From the NCBI GenBank assembly GCA_023055355.1, contig JALJCS010000022.1, positions 12,221,501 through 12,285,500 on the forward strand: DNA of 64,000 bases, given 5' to 3'. A program made the position numbers and the translations under genes. Below are positions 11,757 through 23,130 of this stretch, in pieces (within the stretch, counting starts at the first letter, position 1; every line of letters begins with the position of its first letter). The notes beneath the pieces are model-generated. The model saw nothing but the letters and a program-made list of their open reading frames with translations, made no database searches and was not told where the DNA came from. The stretch is from Agelaius tricolor (Eukaryota; Chordata; Aves; Passeriformes; Icteridae).

Positions 11757-11952
11757 TGATCCTGGCTGGTGCCCACCAAAGATGCTCCATCACTCCCCTC
11801 CTCAGCTGGGCAGGCAGAGAAAATACAATGAAAGTCTCATGGGTTGAGATAAGGAGAGGGAGAGATCACTCACCCCTTGCCCTCAAAACAGGCACAACTT
11901 TGGGAAATTAATTGAATTTATTACCAATCAAATCAGAGCAGGGCAGTGAGGG
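11757..11952. mobile_element. Avian ERV LTR fragment (ERVL-like)
   Basis: The block with GGTGCCCACCAAAGATGCTC, CATCACTCCCCTCCTCAGCT, GATAAGGAGAGGGAGAGATC and ACTTTGGGAAATTAATTGAA resembles an LTR/internal boundary common in bird genomes. No clear ends or target duplication were found, so it is a fragment and the orientation is uncertain. The family assignment is from memory of such sequences. Confidence 0.45.
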
Positions 11953-14764
11953 CCCATGAAGTCACAAGTTTTCTTTGACTCTGAAATGTCAAATTTTGAC
12001 TGAGCTGTTTTGTGGGAAAATTCCTGGCAAAAGAAGTTTTGCTCCCTTTTCGTTGGCAGAGGTGTCATCCAGGATCCCTCTGAAGTTCACCATTCCAGTG
12101 AAATTCTGTGGAATCATTTGCTTTCCAGCCAATTTCATGGTGGCAGAAATGCAGAAATCTCAGCAGAGGAGGCGTCAGGCAGGAGTTTGGTTTGACCCTT
12201 TGGAAGAGTTGTGGTTAACACAGATTGTCCCAGTGCAAGAGTCCAGCTTTTCCATGGCTGAAATTGTGCCTTTGTTGTTGCAGAAATGGACTTTTTTTGA
12301 ATTGTTTTACCATTTCAGGCTGAATGGTAAAATGAAAATACAGGTATAGAAGGAACTTCAGGAGTGAGAATAGAGATATTCAAAACATGTTTTACTCTTT
12401 ATTTGCATATACTGGAAAATCCTGCTTTCCAATCCTCTCTTCCATAGTTTTTCCCCATGGCTGGATCATTTTAGTCAATATTTTCATTTTCCCTTGCATT
12501 TCCATCAAACTTTACTGCACTTCTAACCTTATAATCCATTTCCCCAGCATCTGTCTCAGTGGCCAGCTCTCATTTGTCCTGAACACAGCCCTCTAAGTGG
12601 AAAATTACAGAATGTACAGCAGGGCTGCCAGGAGCTTTGTCTAAGGAATCCATCCCCAGGAAGAAAGCTGAGAAATTCACATTAGGATTCACTTTTCCTC
12701 AACTCCTTCCTGCATAAACTCCAGAGTACTACATTCATTTTGTGTGATGTACTGTAAGGTTTAGGCTGTGGTAGTAGCTCAGGATTGCTAAGATGAGTTC
12801 AGTTTTTAGCTAAAAACATTAAACAGTGGTAAGAAATAAAATCCTGGCAGCCAGGGTTTTTTTTTCCTGACTGGTGAGGTTTTTGGAAGGGGTTTCCACT
12901 CTGGGGGTAGATGTTTTTAGTTACTGCATGACTCCCAAATGCCATGGGGGTGTGGTTTTGGGAGCCCACACCTGAGATAACTGAGCCTGATTTGCACTGT
13001 GACCTTGTGCAGCTCCTGTACCTGCCACAAGCAGCATTTCCACACCATTAAATGGGAGTTCAGAAATATGGTACCAATATGCTCCCGTGGTTTTTTGCAA
13101 AGTTTTATTCAGCTCTTAATATTTTTGCTCTTTCCAGTCTTGATTGCTCAGGCTCCCCTCATTTTTTTTTTATTACATTTGGTCTCTGTAGGAACAGAGC
13201 CCATTTTTTAACATCTGGTGGGGAAGGGCACCAGGATTTAATAGCTCAGCAATGCAAGCAGATACAAGCTACATCTTCTTATCTAACTGCCCACAATTTT
13301 CTCCAGCATCTGTGTTTTTCTAAGCTTTCCAGGACCATGGAGTGGGGTTTCAAAGCCTGGCAGAAGGATCTAAAGCAGCTCTGTCCAGAGCCACCTGTCC
13401 TGTGCAGGGCCAGGAGCAGCATTCGCTGATCCTGGTGCGTCCCCTCCACCTCAGCAGATTCTGTGATTCTGTATTAGCTTTAGAATTGATTTTGGAGAAG
13501 GTTTCTAATCTTATAACAATCACTCTGTGCCTTTATTTCATCAGGCTGCTAGGAAGGAAGCTTTTAAAGAACATCAAGAAAATGAGTAGTGCTGGACATG
13601 AAAGATCAGATGGGTAAATTCTCATTGCTGCTGTGATTAAATCCCACTCCACAGTTTTAATGACTTATGTTTCATGGGTCAAATAGCTCCATAATTCATA
13701 ACTGGATAATTCTCTGCCTGGTAAACTGATCATCTTTTAAATTACACTGCCGTTGTATCAGTGAAGAAAAATCAGTAAAACCTATTAGAGATAAGATTAT
13801 CTGAGTAGCTTTTAAACTGGAAATATCTCCTTGTGTGAGGAATGATTGTGTTTTTCACTCTGGTTGTCTTGCAGTGGGTTATGAAAGGCAGGAAAAGTGC
13901 TGTAGTGAACTAAAAGCAGGCAGCCAGAAAGGAATCAGATGCTCCAAGTCAAACTGCAGGCAATAATGTCATTTTTGAGACAGCAATCTCAGATATTCAG
14001 AGTCCAGTGTTACCTTGGTCTACCTGAAGTCTTTAATCCAGGTGATCACCTCATTATCATTTCCTGGTTGTCCCTTACTCCTTGTTAACTCTGAGACCTT
14101 TGTAGATATTTTCTTGCTCCCTGTGATTTGTTCTGCTAAAAATGTCCTTAATAATATATGGGAACATTAAAAAAAAAAAGAGAAATCTACGACTCCTGCA
14201 AGGATTATTATTACATCAAGGGATTCCTTTAGGCACTTATCATTCTTTATGGGCTCATCCTCACCCTTGCATACAAATCAACCTCCTGCTTAGTATTCAG
14301 AGCAGGGAGGGAGCTCAAAGAAAATAGATAAAGGAGCACTTGGGTTGCTAATATTGGCTATAACACTTGCTAAGCATGGGGTAATGGCTAGGATGGGAAC
14401 ATCTCCATCAATCCAGCACAGGTGGAACGTGGGGATGGCTGAAGCCTGCAAGGAGCACAACAGCCTTGGCTTGACTCTGCTGTGTGGGGATTATTCTGCT
14501 TGCTCATTGGGATAAAACTGGGTGATGTATTCACATCTAACACACAGAAGGCACAACCCAGGGGGATTTTTCATGTGTTGCAATGCAGGTGCTGCAGTGC
14601 TGGAAATCCTCTCTTGTAGCAGCTGCAGTGAGCAAAAACTGACCTGAAAGGCTTCAGCAAATGTGTTGTCCTCATGTGGACAGGGAGAGAGAGGCTGGAA
14701 ATGCAGCTGGAACTGTGGAGGAGCAGGGAATTAGGAAACACAACTTGAGGGGTTGCAGTAGCAG

Positions 14765-14960
14765 CCTGCAGCTCCTCTCTGATCTCTGCTGGCTGGGAGC
14801 AGGCACAGGAGCCAGGGGGTGGCTGGAGCTGTGTCAGGGCAGGTTCAGGTTGGATTTCAGGAAAGGTTCTCCCCCAAAGGTGCTGGCACTGCCCAGGCTC
14901 CCCAGGGAATGGGCGCAGCCCTGAGGCTGCCAGAGCTCCAGGAGCCTTTGGAAAATGTGC
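14765..14960 (+). mobile_element. CR1 3'-region fragment
   Basis: Shares long phrases with the CR1 copy at 22250-22400: CAGGAGCCAGGG, GGTGGCTGGAGCTG, GGTGCTGGCACTGCCCAGGC and GCTGCCAGAGCTCCAGGAGC. Same subfamily and same orientation. Confidence 0.75.
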
Positions 14961-15660
14961 CCAGAAGAAAAAAAAAATTAAAATACAGGGTTTATTTGCC
15001 ATCTGATCATTATTTTTGCCTGCTGGGGATGGGAAACCTTGCAAGCCTTTCCTCCTGTGCCAGTCCCTCACTCCTCAGTGGGTTAAGATGTTGCTAAGCA
15101 AGGAGTTTTTGAAAAATAGTAAGTGTCCAGGTCAGTGGACTGCCACTGCTTCTTAGAGGATTTGGAGTGAAACCTGTGTTCTCCTTCTGCCCAGCCCTGT
15201 GATGTGTGCCTTGGTCCAGCCCAGGGAGTGGCCGTGTCCCACTCTCCATATGGGATCAGGGCATGGTTTGGGCCATGCTAGTGTGCTGCTTTGTCTGTCT
15301 TGCAGGAGCTGGGCCTTCAGTGAGGAGTGCAGGGTCAGTCTGGAGTCTAAAGCTGATTCTGAGGGTTTGCTCATCACTCCTGAGTCTGTTTGTGCATGGA
15401 CTGGAACAGGGAGGCAGTGCTGGGGAACTCGAGCATCATCCAGTGAGAAATCCCGATGGTGTCCATGTGGAGAAATGGGGGTGCACAGAGGGAAGGTGGC
15501 CTTAGCTGTGCTCCAGCAGAGCTGGCACACTCCAGGAGCCAGGTCCTCCCTGCATGAGGGGTGCAGAGCCCTGACAGGTCCAGCTCTGCCCTCAAACACT
15601 GCCATTGTCCCCCACAGGAGCATCCCCCCAGGCAGAGCTTGCCAGAAATCATGGGGAAAG

Positions 15661-16120
15661 TCACAGAGTCATCAGTTTGGGTTGGAAGGGACCTTAAACC
15701 CCACCCAGTGCCACCCCTGCCATGGCAGGGACACCTCCCAATGTCCCAGGCTGCTCCAGCCCCAGTGTCCAGCCTGGCCTTGGGCACTGCCAGGGATCCA
15801 GGGGCAGCCCCAGCTGCTCTGGGCACCCTGTGCCAGGGCCTGAGCATCCTTCCAGCCCAGAATTCCTTTCCAAAATCCCATCTAAATCTGCCCCTTGTCA
15901 GCTTAAATCCATTCCCTGTGTCCTGTCCCTCCAGGCCTTGTCCCCAGTCCCTCTGCAGCTCTCCTGGAGTCCCTTCAGGCCCTGCCAGGGGCTCTGAGCT
16001 CTCCCTGGAGCTGCTCCTCTGCAGCTCTCCAGCCTGGCTCCAGAGCAGAGGAGCCCCTTTGATCTGCTCTGGGATTCTGACCTGGAGCAATTCCCTGTTT
16101 GCCATTTTGAGGCATTTCTG
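15661..16120 (-). mobile_element. CR1 3'-end fragment, reverse
   Basis: Begins with the reversed tail CAGTTTGGGTTGGAAGGGAC and continues through CACCCCTGCCATGGCAGGGA, CCAGCCTGGCCTTGGGCACT and CCCTGTGTCCTGTCCCT to GCAGCTCTCCTGGAGTCCC. The left edge is clear; the right edge fades. The several overlapping frames of 90-290 codons here are repeat-derived. Confidence 0.85.
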
Positions 16121-18411
16121 CTGTTCCCTGTGAGGGGCTGGGGGTGGGACACACATCTCTGCAGGAGAGCCCTTCCAGCTCCTCTCCCTGATCCCAGGGC
16201 ACTCCAGCAAGGGCAGGTAATGGCTGTGCCACAGAGTCAAATGAGACTCTAATAGATGATGGATGAACCAGGGGCTAAACAGTCATTTCCCATCAGTTAC
16301 CTGCTGGATTCTGCACAGAACTTTGCTCCCTGGGTCAAACAGCCAATTAGCTTAAACTGTCTGTAATTTGGCTGCCATTAGTGGAGTTGGGCTGTTCTCC
16401 CTGCTGGAGAGTTATTCTTGCCAGAGCCTCACACTCAAATGTTCTTTTTCATTGCAGATATGAAATAATCACGTTGTTGTCAGGCACCTCAGCTCCGTGC
16501 TGAAGGAACAACTCAGTGTCTGAAACATTTTCACAGTCCTGGGTGGCTGATGGTCTATTTACATCCCATTTCTGCTGCTTCTGACCTAATTAGATCCCTT
16601 AATTCTTCCAACCAAAGTGCTTGTCCCTGGATCTCCAGAGTGTGTCCTATCGATGACCACTGAATTTCAAAGTGGATTTCCTTGCCCAGGAAGAAATCTC
16701 ATGCAGTGCCACAAAGACCCTTTTGGAGAGGCAAATCCTGTTTGGTTTTTTTTGTAGTTGTTTCTTTTAACAGTATTCCATGGACGAAAAACAACTCATC
16801 TCTCATTTTGCTGCTTGAGAGTAACAGAAAAAAAAAATTTAAAAAAGCATTTTCTCATCTTCTGTAATTGATTTTTACTACATCTTGAACACGCCTGGTG
16901 TAGTGCAGTTTATATCTCTCTGGAAGAGAAGACAGACAAATGTTTTTAAACTTGATTCTTTTCTGTATCAGGGAAAGAAAAAAAAAACAGCAAACAAATG
17001 GGAGCAATTTCATGTCTGAAGCAGCAGGAACAGATTGTTTCTGTGTTGCAGATGTGCCTTTTACATAAGGTTTCTGCTTCCCCTGAGGTACCCCTGAGTC
17101 AAGGATTCTGCCCAAAATAGGTTGGGATGTGAAGCAGCAGCCTCTGTCAGTTTGTCAGGAAGGAAAGGGAAGAGTCAGGTTCACAATTAACCACTGAGAT
17201 ATAAACACTGACTCGGCACAGAGAGTCTTAATTAAACACAAAATCAAGGCAAACTCTATTTTTATTGCAAAGTTTCTGAGGGGAAGCACAGCACAGATGA
17301 ACTTTATAAGCCTGAAAATGGTTTTTGTGAGTGTGGTGTCAAAGGGAGGGAGGAAATGTGGTTGAACTTCTTCTGTCCTGGGATAAAAGGAAGCCCTGGG
17401 AGTGATGCTTTGGAGTTGCCCCAGCTCCATAATGGAATGTTTTGTCTTGCAAAATCCTCAACAGTGTCACCCCAACCAGCATTACACATCCTACTTAATA
17501 TATTCATTGGGAGCTTATTATATAAATGAACATGTGCTAAATTTATCCGACTTTCTAATGGAAATTGTAAATTCAATTATAATAATTATCTACCTATCTG
17601 CTATTTCTTTCTGCCTAATTTGCTTGCAGAATCTGAGCTCGGGTAGGTTTTGAGCTTGTTATTTATAGCATATATATTTAGCTTCTTCTCATTGTATTTG
17701 CATTGTCTCTGCTTTTCAGAACCAGGTTTTCAGGGCTGATTTGATTGTTCTCTGATCAATATGAAGGGGCTCATTTGGTTGAGAAATGCCTTTGATCTAA
17801 TTGAATTGAGAATTATTGCCAATAGAGTGTTATTTAAATTCAAAATGGATTTGCACAAATGATGCTATCAGCAGAGTTGGTGGGATTTTTTCCTGGTGAT
17901 GAATATGAAGTTAAAGAGAGCAAAGCAGGGAGGAAAGTTTTATTTTATTTTATATTTTGTGCTGTGTTTTTGAGGGGCACGTGGTTTATGGAGTTTGGAG
18001 GGAATGTCAGCTCCATGAGATGTTCACGTTCTGCAGACCACCAGCATTTCCCAGAGCCCTTGCCTGGATACAGGAGTGTAATTAAGCAAGTTTTCAAAGG
18101 TTTTGGAATCTTCTGATCCCGATTGACATTTATTCAGGTGCCTTAGCAGGAATTCAGGAGTTAACATGCCAAGTTAACAGTGGATTTGCTCAGGTAGAAG
18201 CAATATTTAATAGTTCTGGCTGCAATACTTCAGAGGCAGATCAGCAGCGGCATTTTAATTAAAAACCAAACAAAATCTTCAGTTTTGCATGTAGTAAAAA
18301 AATTAATTTCTTATTTTATCTGCCTTTCATATTAATCTGCTGACTTTTCTGACTCAGAGATCATCGTGTCCCACTGGAAGCTGGGAACAAGCTGGAGCCT
18401 GCTGTGGGACA

Positions 18412-18492
18412 TCATGGCATCATTTAGGGTGGGAAAGGCCACTAAAATCGTCCAGTCCAGTGTTCCCTCAGCAGCAGATCAATCCCAATGGA
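18412..18492 (-). mobile_element. Weak CR1 tail, reverse
   Basis: ATCATTTAGGGTGGGAAAGG followed by CCACTAAAATCGTCCAGTCC has the order of the reversed CR1 end (mask-like AATCATTTAGG, then TTGGAAAAGACC, then GAGTCCA). The copy is short and diverged. Confidence 0.4.
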
Positions 18493-20181
18493 TTTCCAGA
18501 GTGCCAGAGAGCATTTTGAAGCCAAGGAAGAGGCTGGGAGCAGGCAGAAAGAGCAGTGGTGGTGCTGGAGGGGCTGGGAAATGGAGAGTGGATGGAGCAG
18601 AATGGAGAGACAAGCTCAGGGCATGGCTCACCTGGGGGTGGTTTGGGATCCCTCTTCCTTTGCCTGGGAGGAATGAGGAAAGGTGTAAAATGGAGTGGAA
18701 AGTGCTGCTGTCCAGGCAGGATAGAGGAAAGAGATCCCAGCAAAGATCCAGCCAGCCTGGCTCTGCCAGTTTGCATTCCTAGCTTTCTCCTTAGTCTGTG
18801 ATCAGTAAAACTGTCTGGTGAAATCTCAGATTTGTAACTCCATGCTGGCTTCAAACCTGCTTGGGAGAGCGTGTTTGGTCACCTTAAAGGTTGTTTTTCA
18901 TCTGCTCTTACTCATCTCTGCAAACTGCCAGTCATGAGATTGCAGGAGCATCAGGAGCTGCTCTGAGCAGAGGAGGGACTGGGATGTCCTGGCATCACCC
19001 TGAGCCTCTCTCCTTTCTGGGGCAGCATCCTTGGACAGCTTTGAAAAGGACCAGCTTTGGTTCTGTGCACTTCCATGGGGTTTCTCAGCTGTTTAGATAC
19101 CAGGATCTTCCTGATCCTGACAAACCATCAGGAATCCTGTCCAGCACTGGGGTATTGCAGCTGCTTGGGCTCTTCTTGCAGAGGTGGCCAAGGAATTTGG
19201 GCAGAGCTGGAGCTCCTCAGGCTGTGCCTCTGTGGAGCCAGCAGCTGGTGCTGGGCTGGGGGAGGCAGGGCAGAACAAACAGCTGGGAAAGCATCACTGG
19301 GCTTGGAGGAAAACAAAAGGCCCTGACTGGGGAGTGGGGGAGAATCGTAGGGAAAAACAAAGCCAGAGCAGAGTTGATGAGCTGTGACACTGCAGCACAG
19401 CCTCTGGGAAACCTGTGCTGCCTGCACAGCCAAAATCTGGGAAAACCTGCCTGCAAACTGCAGTGTTCTCCAGCTCTTTCTGCCACAGATTTTATCACTT
19501 GTAGGTTACAACATAAGGGAAAAAAGGTCCTAATTTCCATAATGGCTTTTTTAATTTGTCCAATTAGCTGGTGATTCTGACTGGGGATGTTTTTCTGTTG
19601 TGAGATATGTAAAGTGATTTAAAATACATATATTTGAATGTTGTGCATTTCTGTTTGGAATATTTTAATTATAACTCCGTGTGTAATAGTAAACTGTGAG
19701 TTACTTATCTCTCTAAATGATTTTAAATTTTTTTGGTTTTTTTTAAATATTTCTGTTCTAACTGTGCAAAATACAAAGCATAATGGAAAAGCAATGAAGC
19801 CATTGCTTCAGCTTGGTTTTTAAGCTCTGAGTGCCTAGAGGCTGAGGGCAATCGATACAGACCAAGAAATCAATATCCTATCATGATATAAAGTGGGGAA
19901 TTATAAACTTCTCCAGTGCTTTCAAAAGATTTTTCCCTTAAATATTGAGCTAATTAATCCTGAACTCTTGAGAGATTTTTTTTCACTGTCAAAAGTCAAA
20001 GTTATATTTAAAAGTAATGGCTGAGAGCGTTCTGTGTTCACAGCAAATTCTGCAGGGAGAGGTTTTTGTGAGCCAGAGGGCTCCAGACTTACCTGCTGCC
20101 TCTTGCACTTAGAGATGACTCAAAAACGTTGCAGAATTCCATTCATTCCTTACATGACCTGCCCAAATTGGTTTTTTCCAG

Positions 20182-20277
20182 CACCTGCCTCCTCCTCTGC
20201 CCAGCAAGACTCCGCCGCCGCCGCCTCCCAAGACGACGCGGAAGCAAACGTCTGTTGACTCTGGGATTGTCCAGTGA
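20182..20277 (+). CDS. DOCK1: DOCK1 terminal coding exon with stop
   Basis: The acceptor is GTTTTTTCCAG. It is read in phase 0 as HLPPPLPSKTPPPPPPKTTR followed by KQTSVDSGIVQ and TGA at 20275-20277. It carries the second PPPLPxK Crk-SH3 ligand and a run of six prolines encoded by CCG/CCT/CCC codons. The ending VDSGIVQ is the characteristic DOCK1 C-terminus, so the protein is complete at this end. Joined to the three upstream exons it gives 197 C-terminal residues with every phase agreeing (0, 1/2, 0). The intron before it is 10.3 kb, far longer than the two before that (4.5 and 4.3 kb). Confidence 0.94.
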   Translation, partial: HLPPPLPSKTPPPPPPKTTRKQTSVDSGIVQ

Positions 20278-20595
20278 AGAAGGAAGCGGGTTATTTTCCA
20301 AAGATCAAGCTGTAACAATTCATTTCCCTAAGTATTTTATGGTCTATAATGTTTACCTCATTCAGGTGTGCAGTATCTAACATTTAGTGCAATGGTAACT
20401 CCGTAAGAAATCCGTTTCTCGCCGTGCGTCGGACCCAACACTACATCCCCTTGTTTTTGGGATCATTCCCTCCCATAACTTGAAAGAAATCTGGATTTCT
20501 ACTTGAGACTGGGAACTCCCATCAACTGACAGAACCCTCTTCCTAAACCTTCTCCCTGCTTCTGGTTAACGCCAGGCACAGAGCTAAACGTGGAG

Positions 20596-20601
20596 ATTAA
20601 A
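20596..20601 (+). terminator. DOCK1: Candidate proximal ATTAAA polyadenylation signal of DOCK1
   Basis: The variant signal ATTAAA lies 319 bases after the DOCK1 stop and upstream of the CR1 insertion. If used, it would give a short 3' UTR free of CR1 sequence. No strong downstream GT-rich element is obvious, so support is weak. Confidence 0.2.
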
Positions 20602-20864
20602 ACGAGAGCTGGAAATGTTGTACCTAAAGATTTTGGGTACCTCTGGAGTTTCAAATGAGCAGAGTTTTTGTACCTAATCTCAGTGTATATAGGAATCAAT
20701 GACAATATTCACTTGGAATTCAGGGCAAGAGGAGGTTTCCCAGTGAGGTGAAGCTGCTGTAGGATTTCCCTGAATAACAGGGATTTTAGCCCAGGGTTAA
20801 AAATCAGACACCGCTGATTTGTGAAATTGGTCTGTGTTACAAATAACCTGATTGCAATGAGCAA

Positions 20865-22503
20865 AGTGGGGATTTGGGGCTGCCTTGGCCACAGTGACCA
20901 CGATGCCATCGAGTTTAAAACCTCTGGTGAGAGGAGGGAAAGTGCCAGCAGAACCTCCCCTCTGACCAGGAGGCTGCTCAGGGAATTTGTGAGGTCCCCT
21001 GGGAAAATGTTCTTGCAGGTGCTGGGGTCCATCAGTGCTGGTCCCTTTTTAAACATCACCTCCCAAGGGCACAGGAGCAGCAATTCCCAAATGTTGGAAG
21101 TCAAGCAGAGCTGCCTTGGCTGAACAGGGATCTCCTCTTGGAAATCAGGTGGAAAAGGAAGGTGTGTGCCAGTGGAAGCAAGGTCAGGGGGCATGGGAAC
21201 AACACAGAGCTGCAGCTCCCCACTACAGGGAGAAAATTCCTGTGGTCAAAGCTCAGCTGGAGTTGGAGCTGCCAGAACCGTTGGGGACAAAAAAAAAAGA
21301 AGTTTTTTCAAATATATCAATAGCAAAAGGCAGTGTAAAAATATCATCAGCCCACTCTAGGGTGGGGATGGGCACCTCACAAACAGGGACAGGGACAAGG
21401 CAGAGGTGCTTAACACATCCTTTGTCTGTCTTCAACGTGGGTCACAGACCAAGAGGGTCCCGGTGCCCTGAGCTGGAGGATCATGACTGTGACAATGATC
21501 AACTCCCAGTCAGCCTGAAACTGCAGGATCTGCAGCCCCAGCTGAACCCTGCAAATCTATGGGCCCTGATGGATTTATCCAGAATCCTCAAAGAGCTGCT
21601 GATGCCATCATAAAACCCCTCTTGATGATTTTTGAGCAGTCTGGGGAATCCAGAGAGGTCCCAGCTGACTGGAAGCTGGGGAATGTTGTCCTGGTTTTCA
21701 AGAAGGGCAAGAAGGAGGACCCTGGAAGCTACAGGCCCAGTAAAATCATGGAGAAGATTATTCTGGGAGGTCCTGGAAAGCACCTGGAGGACAATGCAGT
21801 CATGGGTCACAGCCAGCACAGCTCCATGAGGGAAAGTCCTGCTTGTGGAACCCAATTTCCTTTTACAGCAGGGTAACCCAGCTGGCTGATCCAGGAAAGC
21901 CAGGAGATGGAACCTTTTTGGACTTCTGCAAAGCTCTTGATACTGTCTCCCACGGGATCCTTTTGGACAAAATGTCCATCCTACAGCTGGAGGAACACAT
22001 CATGGGATGGGTGAGCAGCTGGCTCAGGGGTGGGGCACAAAGGGTGACACCAGAATGGCACCAGTCACAATGTAAATAAGACATTAAACTGTTAGAGGGT
22101 GCCCAAGGGGAAGGGCCTTGAGGAGAAGCCGTGTGAGGAGCAGCTGAGGGCGCTTGGAACGTTCAGCTGGAGGAGAGGAGACTGAGGGCAGAGCTTGGTG
22201 GGTCAGCAGCATCCTCCTGAGGGGAATGCCACAATTCATTGTCACAATCAGGGACAGGAGCCAGGGAATGGCTGGAGCTGGGCCTGGGGGGGTTTAGGTT
22301 GGGTTTAGGGAAAGGTTCATCCCCAGAGGTGCTGGCACTGCCCAGGCTCCCCAGGGAATGGGCACAGCCCCGAGGCTGCCAGAGCTCCAGGAGCCTTTGG
22401 ACACTGCTCCAGGGTGGGATTTTTGGGATGTCAGTGCAGGGATAAGAGCTGGGCTGGATGATCCCTGTGGGTCCCTCCCAGCTGAGGATAATCTGTGACT
22501 GAT
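20865..22503 (+). mobile_element. Decayed CR1 copy with endonuclease/RT remnants
   Basis: A long but 5'-truncated CR1 in the likely DOCK1 3' UTR. The first part reads SDHDAIEF-type endonuclease-end sequence (GHSDHDAIEFKTSGERRESA). From 21559 comes reverse transcriptase: GPDGFIQNPQRAADAIIKPL, EVPADWKLGNVVLVFKKGKK and, after a frame change near 21.86 kb, FLDFCKALDTVSHGILLDKM, which is the motif A region. Translation stops at 22079, before any YADD catalytic box, so the domain is broken. The 3' tail (GGCTGGATGATCCCTGTGGG) ends at about 22.50 kb. Sense strand is the same as DOCK1. The left edge is approximate and may reach 20.71 kb. Confidence 0.85.
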
Positions 22504-22779
22504 GGGCTTTGTGAAATCAGTCCCTGGTGATCACCCACTGCCATTGAGCTGGGGTGTCCATGAGGGGGAAAACAAGGAAGCCTTGGAGCTGTCACCAGCA
22601 CGAGGGTATGGCAGAGAAAACAGGGAGCAGAGAGGAGACTCCTGGTCATTCTGAACCTGAATGTTGAGTACAGAAACGGGAAGAGCTTTTTCCTTTCTCT
22701 GTTGTGTAATATTTCATGTTGGATTAGGATGAACTGAACGGAATCACTTTGTCCTTGTGCCATCATTCTGTACAGTGTT

Positions 22780-22787
22780 TGTATATA
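22780..22787 (+). promoter_or_regulatory. Pumilio-type element TGTATATA in the DOCK1 3' UTR
   Basis: The motif fits UGUANAUA, the binding consensus of PUM1/PUM2, in sequence that looks like 3' UTR. An 8-mer of this kind also occurs by chance, so function depends on the UTR extent being right and on conservation. Confidence 0.25.
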
Positions 22788-23106
22788 TGATGGTTTTTAG
22801 AATGTTTTAGTTTTTATGGTGCCTGCTTTTCACGTCATAATGATTAATGTGCCTGCAAAGAATGCTTTACGTATTCTTAATTTCCTAATTGCTGAAAGTG
22901 TAAAGAAAAGACAAAAAGCGTTTTTTTTCCAGATATTAAGCTCTGAGAAATATCAGACTGATGGGATGGGGTTTTGGGAGGGAGGAAGGAAACTAACTTT
23001 ATATTCTAGTGGTTTTTTATTGTCATCACACTTTGGTTTTTTTTTATTATCTACAATCTTTTTACTCTTACAGTAGATTGTTTTTAAATATACCACTGAC
23101 TCCAAA

Positions 23107-23112
23107 AATAAA
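23107..23112 (+). terminator. DOCK1: Candidate DOCK1 distal polyadenylation signal AATAAA
   Basis: A canonical AATAAA lies in CCAAAAATAAACTAC, followed within 40 bases by T-rich and GT-containing sequence (TTTTAAAAGCTTGTCTAAG). It is the first canonical signal after the unique AT-rich tail that follows the CR1 insertion. Use of this site is inference. Confidence 0.4.
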
Positions 23113-23130
23113 CTACTATTTTAAAAGCTT

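Larger units (their letters stand above)
9895..20181 (+). other. DOCK1: DOCK1 last intron (10.3 kb)
   Basis: The first 1.35 kb is a minisatellite. After it come an avian ERV LTR fragment near 11.76-11.95 kb, two CR1 pieces (14.77-14.96 and 15.66-16.12 kb), a TAAT-rich stretch at 17.48-17.86 kb that looks like constrained noncoding DNA, and a weak CR1 scrap at 18.41-18.49 kb. Frames of 150-290 codons around 15.2-16.2 kb lie wholly in CR1 sequence and are not genes. Confidence 0.85.
20278..23130 (+). other. DOCK1: Probable DOCK1 3' UTR
   Basis: The sequence after the DOCK1 stop has no further coding signal. Unique sequence runs to about 20.7 kb and a decayed CR1 element fills about 20.87-22.50 kb. 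Unique AT-rich sequence then resumes, with a TGTATATA element at 22780-22787 that fits the Pumilio UGUANAUA consensus, and a canonical AATAAA at 23107-23112. A weaker ATTAAA at 20596-20601 could end a short isoform before the CR1. That the transcript crosses the CR1 is inferred from the signals, not observed. The far end is set about 20 bases after the AATAAA. Confidence 0.5.

Noticed and set aside
15199..16240. Overlapping frames up to 288 codons
   Set aside because: They lie mainly in reversed CR1 tail sequence that is GC-rich and stop-poor.
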